Under the pieces are notes generated by a model. That model saw only the letters and a program-made list of their open reading frames with translations, had not been told where the DNA came from and did not search any database. The translations under genes and the position numbers were made by a program. A stretch of DNA of 64,000 nucleotides from positions 310,001 through 374,000 of the forward strand of contig NZ_SOQZ01000001.1 of NCBI RefSeq assembly GCF_004366715.1. The letters are read 5' to 3'. This stretch comes from Meridianimaribacter flavus (GTDB taxonomy: Bacteria; Bacteroidota; Bacteroidia; Flavobacteriales; Flavobacteriaceae). Shown here in pieces: positions 24,358 to 34,114 of the stretch (its first letter is position 1; each line of letters begins with the position of its first letter).

Positions 24358-24387
24358 CAAATATATAAAAACTGCTTTAACTACCAA
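24358..24387 (-). promoter_or_regulatory. promoter for the THC0290-type gene
   Basis: On the minus strand: TTG (complement of CAA, 24385-24387), 19 nt, TATATTTG (complement of CAAATATA, 24358-24365), a full match to TAnnTTTG. The leader to the ATG at 24325 is about 25 nt. Confidence 0.65.
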
Positions 24388-24482
24388 ATAATTAGTGTTT
24401 AAGCTATAATTATAATTTAAACGTTCTGATTTATAAGATTGTTACTCACATATTATTTTTTTGAGAATAATAAAAAAATAAG

Positions 24483-24511
24483 TTGTATTTTTTAGAGATA
24501 ACGTATCTTTG
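24483..24511 (+). promoter_or_regulatory. promoter for gdhA
   Basis: TTG at 24483-24485, 18 nt, TATCTTTG at 24504-24511 (full match). It overlaps the ATG of the longest frame (24509), which shows translation must begin further down, at 24551; the leader is about 33 nt. Confidence 0.7.
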
Positions 24512-24550
24512 TGCCTTGAAATTATCAATGCATTATTAAATAAATATATA

Positions 24551-25894
24551 ATGAAAGAAAAAATTGAAGCTTTTTTAGACCTTGTAAAAGAAAGAAATGG
24601 TCAAGAACCTGAGTTTTTACAAGCAGTAGAAGAAGTAGCTGAAACAGTTATTCCTTATATTGCTAAACACGATATTTATCATGGAAAAAACATTCTATTA
24701 AGAATGGTTGAGCCAGAAAGAGTAGTGACTTTTAGAGTGTGTTGGGTAGATGATTCTGGTGAAATACAAGTAAATAGAGGTTATAGAATTCAAATGAACT
24801 CTGCAATTGGTCCTTACAAAGGAGGATTACGTTTTCATCCATCAGTAAATATGAGTATTCTTAAGTTTTTGGCTTTTGAACAAGTATTTAAAAACAGTTT
24901 AACAACTCTGCCAATGGGTGGAGGTAAAGGAGGAAGTGATTTTGATCCTAAAGGAAAAAGTGACAACGAAATTATGCGTTTTTGTCATTCTTTTATGAGT
25001 GAATTATTCCGTCATATAGGACCTCAAACAGATGTTCCTGCAGGGGATATTGGAGTAGGTGCTAGAGAAATAGGATTCCTTTTTGGAATGTATAAAAAAT
25101 TAAGAAACGAGTTTACTGGAGTTTTAACAGGAAAAGGAATGTCTTGGGGTGGTTCTTTAATTAGACCAGAAGCAACAGGTTACGGTAATGTTTATTTTGC
25201 TCAAAGTATGCTTAAAACCAAAGGAGATGATTTTAATGGAAAAACAGTAGTAGTTTCTGGATCTGGTAATGTGGCACAATATGCTGCTGAAAAGGCAACT
25301 CAATTAGGAGGAAAAGTAGTGACATTATCAGATTCTTCAGGTTACATTTATGATGAAGAAGGTATCGATGCTTCTAAATTAGCGTTTGTAATGGAGCTTA
25401 AAAATGTAAAAAGAGGAAGAATTAGTGAGTATGTTGAGAAATATCCTAACGCTAAATTCTTTAAAGGTGAAACACCATGGAATGTAAAATGTGATGTTGC
25501 TTTACCTTGTGCAACACAAAATGAACTTAATGGTGATGATGCTAAAGCATTATTAAATAACGGTTGCATTTGTGTAAGTGAAGGTGCTAATATGCCATCA
25601 ACTAAAGAGGCGATTGCAGAATTCCATAAAGCTAAAATATTGTTTGCTCCAGGAAAAGCATCTAATGCAGGTGGTGTTGCAACTTCTGGTTTAGAGATGA
25701 CTCAAAACTCGTTACGTTACAACTGGACGAGAGATGAAGTAGACAATAAGTTAAAAGAAATTATGGCTAACATACATGAAGCATGTATTGAGTATGGTAA
25801 AGATGAAGATGGTTATGTTGACTATGTTAGAGGAGCGAACATTGCAGGTTTTGTAAAAGTTGCTGATGCTATGCTAGCTCAAGGAGTAGTGTAA
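24551..25894 (+). CDS. gdhA: NADP-specific glutamate dehydrogenase
   Basis: 447 residues, the size of the hexameric bacterial enzyme. It converts 2-oxoglutarate and ammonia to glutamate. The motif YKGGLRFHPSVNMSILKFLA and catalytic lysine region LPMGGGKGGSDFDPKG are present, with VPAGDIGVGAREIG and the Rossmann turn VVSGSGNVAQYAAEKA. The start was moved 14 codons down because the promoter's -7 element lies on the upstream ATG, and because MKEKIEAFLDLV is the expected family start. A strong terminator follows. Confidence 0.96.
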   Translation: MKEKIEAFLDLVKERNGQEPEFLQAVEEVAETVIPYIAKHDIYHGKNILLRMVEPERVVTFRVCWVDDSGEIQVNRGYRIQMNSAIGPYKGGLRFHPSVNMSILKFLAFEQVFKNSLTTLPMGGGKGGSDFDPKGKSDNEIMRFCHSFMSELFRHIGPQTDVPAGDIGVGAREIGFLFGMYKKLRNEFTGVLTGKGMSWGGSLIRPEATGYGNVYFAQSMLKTKGDDFNGKTVVVSGSGNVAQYAAEKATQLGGKVVTLSDSSGYIYDEEGIDASKLAFVMELKNVKRGRISEYVEKYPNAKFFKGETPWNVKCDVALPCATQNELNGDDAKALLNNGCICVSEGANMPSTKEAIAEFHKAKILFAPGKASNAGGVATSGLEMTQNSLRYNWTRDEVDNKLKEIMANIHEACIEYGKDEDGYVDYVRGANIAGFVKVADAMLAQGVV

Positions 25895-25922
25895 TTTCAA
25901 ATAAAAAATAAAAAGAGTAATA

Positions 25923-25949
25923 AGGCCTATGAAAATCATAGGTCTTTTT
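25923..25949. terminator. terminator between gdhA and the AlgJ-like gene
   Basis: AGGCCTATGA pairs with TCATAGGTCT (one G-T pair) across a 3-nt loop, followed by a run of seven T. It terminates gdhA and possibly the convergent gene. Confidence 0.85.
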
Positions 25950-26993
25950 TTATTTGGACAAGTTTTCAAACAAATTACGTTCAATCATCTCAAAAATGAC
26001 AATATCTGGTTTTTCCTTATTTATTAACTCTTTATTTAGTTTATAACCTCTTAAGTATATAGTAGTTCCAAAACTTTCATTGAAAAATCCCATCCAAGCA
26101 TTGGCAAAAGAATCTCTATGCATTAGTAATGTTTTAGTTTTGCTGGGGTTTGAAAAGACTTGTTTATGATATTTGCTAAAAATAATTTTGGTTGCTATTG
26201 TATCTTTTTTCTGTAAAAAAATAGCATCTTCTTTGAAAGTTAGGTTTATCTGCTGCGTAACATCATTTACTTTTATAGGTTGAATAACTTCTTCATACTC
26301 TTCAATGCCTGCTATAGGTAAATCATGAGTTTTATTTATAATTTTCATAGTATAGTTATAGCCTATATATGCACCATAGTCGTTCCAATGTGTGTTGGTT
26401 TTATAGTATAGTAGCTTTTCGCTTTTCGCCTTAACTAGTGTGTCTCTTAAATAAACAATTTCAAAATCTATTTCTTTTTTTAAATAGTCATTTAGTATTT
26501 CTAAACGTGTTTTCTTTTGAGGATGACTATAAGGTAAGTATTCAGGATAAACTCTGTGTTTATTAGGAGGTACAACTATTTTAAAGTCTATTCCTTTTGA
26601 AGTTAAAAAGCTTCTCATAGACTCAATGTTGTTTTTTATCGTCTCTAACTCTTGAGAATCAATAACAGTATTATAACCAAAGCTGTCATCAAATAAGTTG
26701 TTATATTCATTTCCTAAGAAATACCAGCCACTTTTTCCTACTACGCAACTATTGGGTAATGGGCTGACATTGATGTTGTTTTTAAATTTAAAATATGAAT
26801 CTATTAGCTCAGTTTTTAAGCCAAATTCTTTTTGAAATAACTCATTAACTCTATCAATTTTACTAAGCTCTTCTTCATTTTTATTTTGTTTTTTCTCTTT
26901 AGGATTAAAAAACATTATAGTACTAGGAACAATAAGCAAAGCCATAAACAGTATTATGGTGAGTAGTTGTGATATTTTTTTATAATTACTCAT
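25950..26993 (-). CDS. AlgJ/AlgX-like SGNH acetyltransferase-type protein
   Basis: 347 residues. One N-terminal membrane anchor (about residues 10-29) precedes a periplasmic SGNH-like domain. The AlgX/AlgJ hallmarks are visible: GWYFLG near residue 90, PPNKHRVYPEYLP, the THWNDYGAY block (catalytic Asp/His region) and HRDSFANAW with the likely nucleophile Ser. In alginate and related systems AlgJ/AlgX place acetyl groups delivered by the MBOAT partner AlgI onto the polysaccharide. Its start overlaps the MBOAT gene stop by one base, supporting this pairing. No alginate genes are nearby, so the acceptor glycan is unknown. Confidence 0.88.
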   Translation of the reverse strand: MSNYKKISQLLTIILFMALLIVPSTIMFFNPKEKKQNKNEEELSKIDRVNELFQKEFGLKTELIDSYFKFKNNINVSPLPNSCVVGKSGWYFLGNEYNNLFDDSFGYNTVIDSQELETIKNNIESMRSFLTSKGIDFKIVVPPNKHRVYPEYLPYSHPQKKTRLEILNDYLKKEIDFEIVYLRDTLVKAKSEKLLYYKTNTHWNDYGAYIGYNYTMKIINKTHDLPIAGIEEYEEVIQPIKVNDVTQQINLTFKEDAIFLQKKDTIATKIIFSKYHKQVFSNPSKTKTLLMHRDSFANAWMGFFNESFGTTIYLRGYKLNKELINKEKPDIVIFEMIERNLFENLSK

Positions 26994-28414
26994 TAAAACC
27001 TAAAGTATATAAAAGGATTGTAAGAGTCTGAAGCAATATACATACAGCAAATTATAAATAGAACAGTTAGTCCAACAGGTCTAAGTAGCAGTAAGCTCTT
27101 ATTTAGTTGATGTAATTGACTGTGCAGTAACCTAGCTTTAATAAATTTGTAAATAGGCATAGAAAACACAAGAGCTAAAATTAGAGCTATAGCAACCTCT
27201 TTGTTAAGGTAGTATGTTATAAAATCAAGATTGATACTACTATTAAAGGAGAACATACTTGCTAAGTAATTAAAAGCATAACTTAAGTTCTCACTTCTAA
27301 AAAAGACCCAAGAAATAGTTACAATAAGTAGTAAATAAAAATGGGAGACAATACGGTTTTTGACAAGCACTTTTTTAAGCCCAATACGTTCTATTATAAT
27401 GAATAAACCATGAAACAAACCCCAAACAATAAATGTCCAACTTGCGCCATGCCAAAGACCAGTAACAAAAAAAACAATCATTAAATTAAAATAAGTGCGA
27501 TTATTTCCTTTTCTGTTTCCACCTAGAGAAATGTAAACATAATCTTTAAACCAATTAGACAAAGTCATGTGCCAGCGTCTCCAAAACTCTTGAACAGTCT
27601 TGGATATATATGGAAAATTGAAATTTTCGGGAAAGTTAAACCCAAGCATTTTACCTATTCCTATTGCCATATCTGAATAACCTGAAAAATCGTAATAAAT
27701 TTGGAAACTATAAGCTATAACTCCTAACCAAGCAGTAATAGCACTCATCTCTCCGTCTGGTAAGTTAAATATAGCATCAGCTAAATAGGCACAGTTATTA
27801 GCTATAATCATTTTTTTTGCTAATCCAATAATGAAGCGTTCAACACCTTTAGAAAAAGAATCTACTGTAACTTTTCTGTTTTTTAATTCATGTTGTATTT
27901 CACTATACCTTACAATAGGTCCAGCAATTAATTGAGGGAATAAAGTTACATATGTAGCAAAATCAATAAAGTTTTTATTAGCTTTAATAGTTCCTCTATA
28001 AACGTCAATAGTATAAGACATAGTTTGAAAAGTATAGAAACTAATACCTAGAGGTAAAACAACATTAGCAAATCTAGTACTGTTCTCAATGCTTACATTA
28101 AAAACACTGAGTAAATCACAAAGATTTGAGAATACAAAGTTTGAATACTTAAAATAAATAAGTATACCTAAATTGAAGAAAACAGAAATAAATAAGCCTA
28201 CTTTTCTTTTGCCAGAATTAATAATTAAACCACAACAATAATCAACTATTGCAGAAAGTAAGATGAGTATTACCAGTTCTTTTTCTCCCCAAGTATAAAA
28301 AAGAACACTAACAAGCAATAAAAAAAAGTTTTTTACCCTTTTGGGAATGATTAAATATAGTAGAATTACTAAAGGTAGAAAAGCAAATAAAAAAACAGGG
28401 CTACTAAACAGCAT
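26993..28414 (-). CDS. MBOAT family O-acyltransferase (AlgI-like)
   Basis: 473 residues with about ten to twelve membrane helices. The MBOAT core is clear: QTMSYTIDVYRG, PQLIAGPIVRY, YYDFSGYSDMAIG, EFWRRWHMTLSNWFKDYVYI, and the catalytic His in TGLWHGASWTFIVWGLFHG. The family moves an acyl group across the inner membrane for O-acetylation of exopolysaccharides or cell-wall polymers. It is paired with the AlgJ-like gene (one-base overlap). The first helix begins SPVFLFAFLPLVILLYLI, as in AlgI and DltB. Divergent from porZ. Confidence 0.95.
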   Translation of the reverse strand: MLFSSPVFLFAFLPLVILLYLIIPKRVKNFFLLLVSVLFYTWGEKELVILILLSAIVDYCCGLIINSGKRKVGLFISVFFNLGILIYFKYSNFVFSNLCDLLSVFNVSIENSTRFANVVLPLGISFYTFQTMSYTIDVYRGTIKANKNFIDFATYVTLFPQLIAGPIVRYSEIQHELKNRKVTVDSFSKGVERFIIGLAKKMIIANNCAYLADAIFNLPDGEMSAITAWLGVIAYSFQIYYDFSGYSDMAIGIGKMLGFNFPENFNFPYISKTVQEFWRRWHMTLSNWFKDYVYISLGGNRKGNNRTYFNLMIVFFVTGLWHGASWTFIVWGLFHGLFIIIERIGLKKVLVKNRIVSHFYLLLIVTISWVFFRSENLSYAFNYLASMFSFNSSINLDFITYYLNKEVAIALILALVFSMPIYKFIKARLLHSQLHQLNKSLLLLRPVGLTVLFIICCMYIASDSYNPFIYFRF

Positions 28415-28504
28415 TGACTGTATTGTTATTAATAAGTAATGAAGTCAAAAATACAATAATTAATATTATTTTTGGTTAATATTATTTTGAACTTATTTTG
28501 TCTT

Positions 28505-30895
28505 ATGAAGTTAAATTTACACATTGCTGTACTTGCTTTAATTTTCTCTTTTAATTTATCGTTTGCTCAGGACTATTCTGATTTGTGGGCTGAACATTTT
28601 TCTTATTTAGAGATTACTGATGTCGCAAATGATGAAGACAAGATATATGTAGCTTCTCAAAATTCTATTTTTGTTTACAATACGATTACTTCTGAAATAC
28701 AAGAAATAACTACCATTAATGGACTTTCAGGAGAAGATATTACTACAATTCATTATAGCTCAGAATTTGATTATTTATTTCTTGGTCATGAAAGCGGTTT
28801 AATTGAGATTGTTAATATTCAAGATGAAATAGAAGTTATATCTGTTGTTGATATTGTAAACAAAGAAACAATACCACCTAATATCAAGAGAATTAATCAT
28901 TTTTATGAAGATGATGGAACAATATATATATCAACTAATTATGGTATTTCTGTTTTTAATTTAACAAATATTGAGTTTGGAGATACTTATTATATTGGAT
29001 CAGGCAACACATTTGTTGAAGTAACACAAACAACGACTAGTAATGGCATTATTTACGCTGCATGTAAATCAGGAAACGGTATGAAAATGGCTAATCTTTC
29101 TAATCCTAACTTAATTGATGCTACGCAGTGGTCAACAATAATAAGTGGTAACTATGTTGCCGTTTTAAGTGTTTTGGATAGTGTGTATGCAGTTAGACTC
29201 AATGGAACTGTATATGAAATTGATGGAAGTACATTGACCCAATTATTTATCATTAATGGAGAAATAATGGACACACAAATAGCTCAAGATAAAATAGTAG
29301 TAACAGTTAGCACTATGTCTAATGTTTACAATGAAAATTTTGATTTGATTTTTTCTCAAACTATTCCTGTTGATTTAGAGACAAAATACACCACAGGAAC
29401 TATTGACGCAAACGGCACTATATTTATTGGAACAGAGGGGATACAAAATATAGGTAAACCTGCATACGGGTTACTCAAGTTTTCTAACGATGATACATAT
29501 CAGTCTATACATCCTGACGGACCTCTCAGGAATGACGTATTTGAGGTTAATGCAAATAATAATGAAGTTTGGACAGTTTTTGGAGGTTATTCAAATTCGT
29601 TTGCTTTTAGTGGAGGATTGGCTAGGTCTGGAATAAGTCACTTTAAAGATGAACAGTGGATAAATAAACCTTATGATTCAATTTTGTCTATTGTTGATTT
29701 TCCAAGATATTTATCTCACATAGCAATTAACCCTTTTAATAATTCTCAAGTATATATATCATCTTATTATTCTGGTTTATTAGAGGTTTTAGACGATGAA
29801 ATTGTTGGAATATATAATCAAGATAATAGTACTATTGTTCCTTTTGCAGCAAGTTTGCATTTAACATTGGTTAATCATTTTGATGATAGAGGTGTGTTGT
29901 GGGTCGCTAATGGAAGAGTAGATAGACCACTTAATAAATTTGTAGATGGAAATTGGACATCATATGATTTCTTGTCGCTCATTAATCCATCTGATAGTAA
30001 TTTAGGCTTTTCTTCAATTCAAGTTGACTCTCAAAATAAAGTTTATTTAGGGACTTTTAGTTATGGTTTAGTAATTTGTGATACTGAAAGTGCAGATGCT
30101 CCAGTTATAAATATTGTTTCGTTAGAACAAAATATGCCAGTTGAAGATGTGAGAGCCTTAGCTCTAGATAGGAATAACGCATTATGGATTGGAACTAGAA
30201 AAGGGTTAAGAGTTTTATATAATACTTCAAATGTTTTTGAACAACAGTCACTTTCGGTTAATGAAATAGTAATTTTAGATAATGGAATCCCTCAAGAATT
30301 GTTGTCTAATCAATTAATTACTGACATTGAAGTAGATGGTTCTAACAATAAATGGGTAGCGACATCTACTTCAGGAATTTTTTACTTTTCTCCTGATGGG
30401 CAAGAAACAATTTATCATTTTACAAAAGACAATTCTCCTTTACCTTCAAATACTATTAATGATGTTTCAATTGATAATAGTAACGGAGAAGTGTTTATAG
30501 CTACAGACAAAGGAATGGTTTCTTTTCTTTCTGGAGGATCTAAGCCTGAAGATGAGTTAAAAAATGCCTTTGTGTATCCAAACCCTGTTAGGCCTGAATA
30601 TGATCTTTTAGGGTATAATGATTTAAATAATATTACAAAAGGAGTCAAAATAAAAGGGCTTACCGAAAATGTAAACGTAAAGATTACTGATATTGAGGGT
30701 AATTTGGTTGCCGAGGCTCAATCTAACGTTAACCAAAGATCTTCTAACTATAATTTTGCTATTGATGGTGGAACAGGAGTGTGGAATGGTAAAAACCTAG
30801 CTAATAATGTTGTTGCAACAGGTGTGTATCTAATTATGATTTCTGATTTAGATTCTTTTGAAACAAAAGTTTTAAAGCTCCTCATTGTAAGATAA
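28505..30895 (+). CDS. porZ: type IX secretion system protein PorZ (two beta-propellers plus C-terminal domain)
   Basis: 796 residues from the ATG at 28505, whose product starts with a signal peptide (MKLNLHIAVLALIFSFNLSFAQ). The mature chain starts with the PorZ-like DYSDLWAEHFSYLEITDVAN and contains many two-component-regulator propeller repeats (NGLSGEDITTIHYS, ALALDRNNALWIGTRKGLRV, TSTSGIFYFSPDG). It ends in a T9SS C-terminal domain (AFVYPNPVRP..., GTGVWNGKNLANNVVATGVYL, VLKLLIVR). In Porphyromonas, PorZ is a surface component of the attachment complex that delivers anionic LPS to the sortase PorU. Its size, propeller order and position before recO fit. The start at 28472 is rejected. Confidence 0.88.
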   Translation: MKLNLHIAVLALIFSFNLSFAQDYSDLWAEHFSYLEITDVANDEDKIYVASQNSIFVYNTITSEIQEITTINGLSGEDITTIHYSSEFDYLFLGHESGLIEIVNIQDEIEVISVVDIVNKETIPPNIKRINHFYEDDGTIYISTNYGISVFNLTNIEFGDTYYIGSGNTFVEVTQTTTSNGIIYAACKSGNGMKMANLSNPNLIDATQWSTIISGNYVAVLSVLDSVYAVRLNGTVYEIDGSTLTQLFIINGEIMDTQIAQDKIVVTVSTMSNVYNENFDLIFSQTIPVDLETKYTTGTIDANGTIFIGTEGIQNIGKPAYGLLKFSNDDTYQSIHPDGPLRNDVFEVNANNNEVWTVFGGYSNSFAFSGGLARSGISHFKDEQWINKPYDSILSIVDFPRYLSHIAINPFNNSQVYISSYYSGLLEVLDDEIVGIYNQDNSTIVPFAASLHLTLVNHFDDRGVLWVANGRVDRPLNKFVDGNWTSYDFLSLINPSDSNLGFSSIQVDSQNKVYLGTFSYGLVICDTESADAPVINIVSLEQNMPVEDVRALALDRNNALWIGTRKGLRVLYNTSNVFEQQSLSVNEIVILDNGIPQELLSNQLITDIEVDGSNNKWVATSTSGIFYFSPDGQETIYHFTKDNSPLPSNTINDVSIDNSNGEVFIATDKGMVSFLSGGSKPEDELKNAFVYPNPVRPEYDLLGYNDLNNITKGVKIKGLTENVNVKITDIEGNLVAEAQSNVNQRSSNYNFAIDGGTGVWNGKNLANNVVATGVYLIMISDLDSFETKVLKLLIVR

Positions 30896-30911
30896 TCCAA
30901 TTACACAGTTT

Positions 30912-31631
30912 ATGCTTATAAAAACTAATGTAATTGTTCTTTCAAAACTCAAATACAGAGATAACGATCTTATTGTAAAATGCTATACCAAGCATAGAGG
31001 TTTGGTGAGTTATATTTTAAGAGGTGTTCTCAAATCTAGAAAAGGTAGTGCTAAAACTGCCTATTTTCAACCGTTAACTCAGCTTCAAGTTGAAGAAAAC
31101 TATCGACCTAATCAATCTCTTCAAACCCTCAAAGAAGTAAAACCTAAGTATGTTTACGAAAGTATAAACACCAATGTTTTGAAAGGGTCTGTTGCTATGT
31201 TTTTGTCAGAAGTGTTATCAAATACTTTAAAAGAGGAGGAGAAAAATGATTTGTTGTTTGAATATTTAGAAACTACACTACTTTGGTTGGATAATGAAAG
31301 TAGTTTTTCAAACTTTCATCTATTATTTTTACTTAATCTAACAAAGCATTTAGGGTTTTATCCTCAACAGTCAAATATTGATAATAAATACTTTAACTTA
31401 AGCAGTGGAGAGTTTGAGGTAAACAAGACTAACATGTATTCCATTTCTGGAGAAAATTTAGTGCTCTTAAAACAGCTGTTAGGCATAAATTTTGATGCAT
31501 TAAATACGATTAAATTAAACTCAAAACAAAGGCAATCGTTTTTAAATATGATATTACTTTATTATGAGTTACACTTAGGAGATTTTAAAAAACCTAAATC
31601 GCTAACTGTTTTTAATCAAGTATTTAACTAA
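30912..31631 (+). CDS. recO: DNA repair protein RecO
   Basis: 239 residues. An N-terminal OB fold starts VIVLSKLKYRDNDLIVKCYT and continues GLVSYILRGV, followed by a helical domain (LHLLFLLNLTKHLGFYPQQS). RecO works with RecR to load RecA onto SSB-coated ssDNA in the RecF pathway. The zinc-finger Cys residues seen in some RecO proteins are missing, which is common in Bacteroidota. It lies 16 bases after porZ and 25 before the TonB receptor gene. Confidence 0.92.
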   Translation: MLIKTNVIVLSKLKYRDNDLIVKCYTKHRGLVSYILRGVLKSRKGSAKTAYFQPLTQLQVEENYRPNQSLQTLKEVKPKYVYESINTNVLKGSVAMFLSEVLSNTLKEEEKNDLLFEYLETTLLWLDNESSFSNFHLLFLLNLTKHLGFYPQQSNIDNKYFNLSSGEFEVNKTNMYSISGENLVLLKQLLGINFDALNTIKLNSKQRQSFLNMILLYYELHLGDFKKPKSLTVFNQVFN

Positions 31632-31656
31632 CTAAAACCAACAAAAAAAACGTACA

Positions 31657-34068
31657 ATGAAACACAAATTTCTATTTGTATTAATTTGCTTTACTTCATT
31701 TTTACAGGCACAACAAATTCAAGTTATTGAAAAGGGGACAAATTTACCCATTTCAGGAGTTACAATTTATAATTCCGATAAATCAAAATCGGTAATTACT
31801 GATATCGATGGATATACGATTTTAAGTCAGTTTGATGATAATGAAGCTATTTTTTTTCAAAACTTGTTATATCAAAAACTAAGAACAACCAAAGAGGAAA
31901 TAGCAAGTAACAATTTTATTGTGTATTTAACTCAAAACGTTGAAGGGTTGAATGAGGTAGTAGTTTCTGCCTCAAAATTTGAACAAAGCAAGAGAGATAT
32001 TCCTCAGAAAGTGATCAGCTTTGATGCTGAAAAAATTCAGTTTTCAAATCCGCAAACAAGTGCAGATTTGTTGGAAAACACAGGGAATATTTATGTTCAA
32101 AAAAGCCAGTTGGGTGGTGGAAGCCCAATGATTAGAGGGTTTTCAACTAACCGATTGCTGATAACAATTGATGGTGTTAGAATGAATAATGCCATTTTTA
32201 GAGGAGGTAATCTTCAAAATGTAATCTCTATTGATCCTTTTTCTATTCAAAATACCGAAGTTAATTTAGGAGCAGGCTCTGTTGTTTATGGTAGCGATGC
32301 TATTGGTGGAGTTATGAGTTTTTATACTAAAAAACCTCAGCTTTCGTATTCAGACTCTTTGTTTTTTAAAGCCAATGCAGTAGCAAGATATGCAACAGCA
32401 AATAGTGAAAAAACAGGACACCTAGACTTAAATTTCGGACTTAAAAAATGGGCATTTTTAACAAGCGTAAGTTATACTGATTTCGACGATTTAAGAATGG
32501 GAGCTCATGGTCCAGATGAATACATTAGACCTGAATATGTTGAAACCATTAATGGCGAAGACGTTATTGTTGCTAATGATGAACCCTTAGTACAAAAACC
32601 AACAGGCTATGATCAAATTAATCTTCTGCAAAAAATTAAGTATCAACCAGAAGATAACCAAAGCTTTGATTTAGGACTGTATTATACTGAAACTTCAGAG
32701 TATTCTAGATACGACCGATTAATAAGATATCGAGGAGACAATTTAAGATCTGCCGAATGGAATTACGGACCACAGCGTTGGTTTATGGCAAACTTACAGT
32801 ACACTAAACTGAGTAGTAACTCTAGCTTTTATGATAAAATACAAACTAACGTTGCCTTTCAAAATTTTCAGGAAAGCAGAATTGATAGAGATTTTCAGTC
32901 TGTTGAAAGAAATACAACCGAAGAAAGTGTAAACGCTATATCTTTTAACCTTGATCTCGAAAAGCAGTTGGGTTCTAAAACAGAGTTGTTTTATGGTGTA
33001 GAATACGTTTACAATAAAATTAAATCTGAAGGAAATACATACAACATAGAAACCAACGAGACTGCTAACGCTGTGTCAAGATATCCTGATGGTTCCGATT
33101 GGCAATCTATGGCAGCTTACACAAGTTTGAAATATAAACCTAATCCTAAATTTGTTTTCCAAACAGGAGTGCGTTATAATCATATTATTTCAAATGCTGA
33201 TTTCACTGAAAACAATCAGTTTTTGAACCTTCCGTTTAATGAATCAAAAATCAATGCAGGAGCATTTACTGGTACAGCAGGAATAAGCTGGATACCAAAC
33301 GAAACCATCCAATGGAAATTAAATGCCTCTTCGGCTTTTAGAGCTCCAAATATGGATGACATTGGTAAAGTGTTCGACTCTGAACCTGGTTCAGTAGTTG
33401 TGCCTAATAACAATTTAAAACCAGAGTATGCTTATGGTGGTGAACTTGGTCTTAATTTAAATTTTGATCAAACATTTATCATTGATCTTTCAACGTATTA
33501 TACTTATTTAGATAATGCACTTGTACGAAGAGACTTTAATATTAATGGTGAAACTGAAATTGAGTATAATGGTGAGCTAAGTAATGTGCAAGCTATTCAA
33601 AACGCATCTAAAGCTTGGATTTATGGTTTTGAAGCAGGAGCTCAACTTAATTTTTCTGAAAAGTTTAAACTTACCACACAATATAATATAATAGGAGGGA
33701 CAGAAGAAGATAATGATATTGAAGTTCCAGTAAGACATGCTGCACCAAACTTTGGAAACACGCATTTAGTTTGGCAAAATGATAAGTTACAGTTAGATGC
33801 ATTTGCTGTTTATAACAATGAGTTGTCATTTAATCAATTGGCGCCTTCTGAAGCTGAAAAAGATTACATCTATGCTTTGGATGCTAACGGAAATCCTTAT
33901 TCGCCTTCTTGGTATACTCTTAATTTAAGAACTAAGTATAAGATTACTGATGCAGCAACACTAATAGCGAGTTTAGAAAACATTACAGACCAACGCTATA
34001 AAACATATTCATCAGGTATTGCTTCTGCTGGAAGAAATTTAATTCTGTCCTTGATGTACACATTATAA
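31657..34068 (+). CDS. TonB-dependent receptor, haem/haemoglobin-receptor-like
   Basis: 803 residues. Signal peptide (MKHKFLFVLICFTSFLQA), a short carboxypeptidase-like beta domain (IQVIEKGTNLPISGVTIYNS), then plug and 22-strand barrel. The plug contains GGGSPMIRGFSTNRLLITIDG, VRMNNAIFRGGNLQNV and GSVVYGSDAIGGVMSFYTK, which is the pattern of the haemoglobin/transferrin/lactoferrin receptor family. FRAPNMDDIGK...NNNLKPEYAYG also resembles the FRAP/NPNL region of haem receptors. Haem or iron-protein uptake is inferred; the ligand is not proven. It probably shares the transcript of porZ and recO and is followed by a terminator. Confidence 0.9.
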   Translation: MKHKFLFVLICFTSFLQAQQIQVIEKGTNLPISGVTIYNSDKSKSVITDIDGYTILSQFDDNEAIFFQNLLYQKLRTTKEEIASNNFIVYLTQNVEGLNEVVVSASKFEQSKRDIPQKVISFDAEKIQFSNPQTSADLLENTGNIYVQKSQLGGGSPMIRGFSTNRLLITIDGVRMNNAIFRGGNLQNVISIDPFSIQNTEVNLGAGSVVYGSDAIGGVMSFYTKKPQLSYSDSLFFKANAVARYATANSEKTGHLDLNFGLKKWAFLTSVSYTDFDDLRMGAHGPDEYIRPEYVETINGEDVIVANDEPLVQKPTGYDQINLLQKIKYQPEDNQSFDLGLYYTETSEYSRYDRLIRYRGDNLRSAEWNYGPQRWFMANLQYTKLSSNSSFYDKIQTNVAFQNFQESRIDRDFQSVERNTTEESVNAISFNLDLEKQLGSKTELFYGVEYVYNKIKSEGNTYNIETNETANAVSRYPDGSDWQSMAAYTSLKYKPNPKFVFQTGVRYNHIISNADFTENNQFLNLPFNESKINAGAFTGTAGISWIPNETIQWKLNASSAFRAPNMDDIGKVFDSEPGSVVVPNNNLKPEYAYGGELGLNLNFDQTFIIDLSTYYTYLDNALVRRDFNINGETEIEYNGELSNVQAIQNASKAWIYGFEAGAQLNFSEKFKLTTQYNIIGGTEEDNDIEVPVRHAAPNFGNTHLVWQNDKLQLDAFAVYNNELSFNQLAPSEAEKDYIYALDANGNPYSPSWYTLNLRTKYKITDAATLIASLENITDQRYKTYSSGIASAGRNLILSLMYTL

Positions 34069-34070
34069 AT

Positions 34071-34100
34071 AAAAAAGCCTCCAACTTAGGAGGCTTTTTT
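34071..34100. terminator. bidirectional terminator after the TonB receptor
   Basis: AAAAAAGCCTCC pairs perfectly with GGAGGCTTTTTT around a 6-nt loop, between convergent genes. Confidence 0.9.
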
Positions 34101-34114
34101 GTGTGATGATTATT

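Noticed and set aside
24509-24550. Longer start of gdhA
   Set aside because: The ATG lies inside the -7 promoter element, so it would not be in the mRNA.
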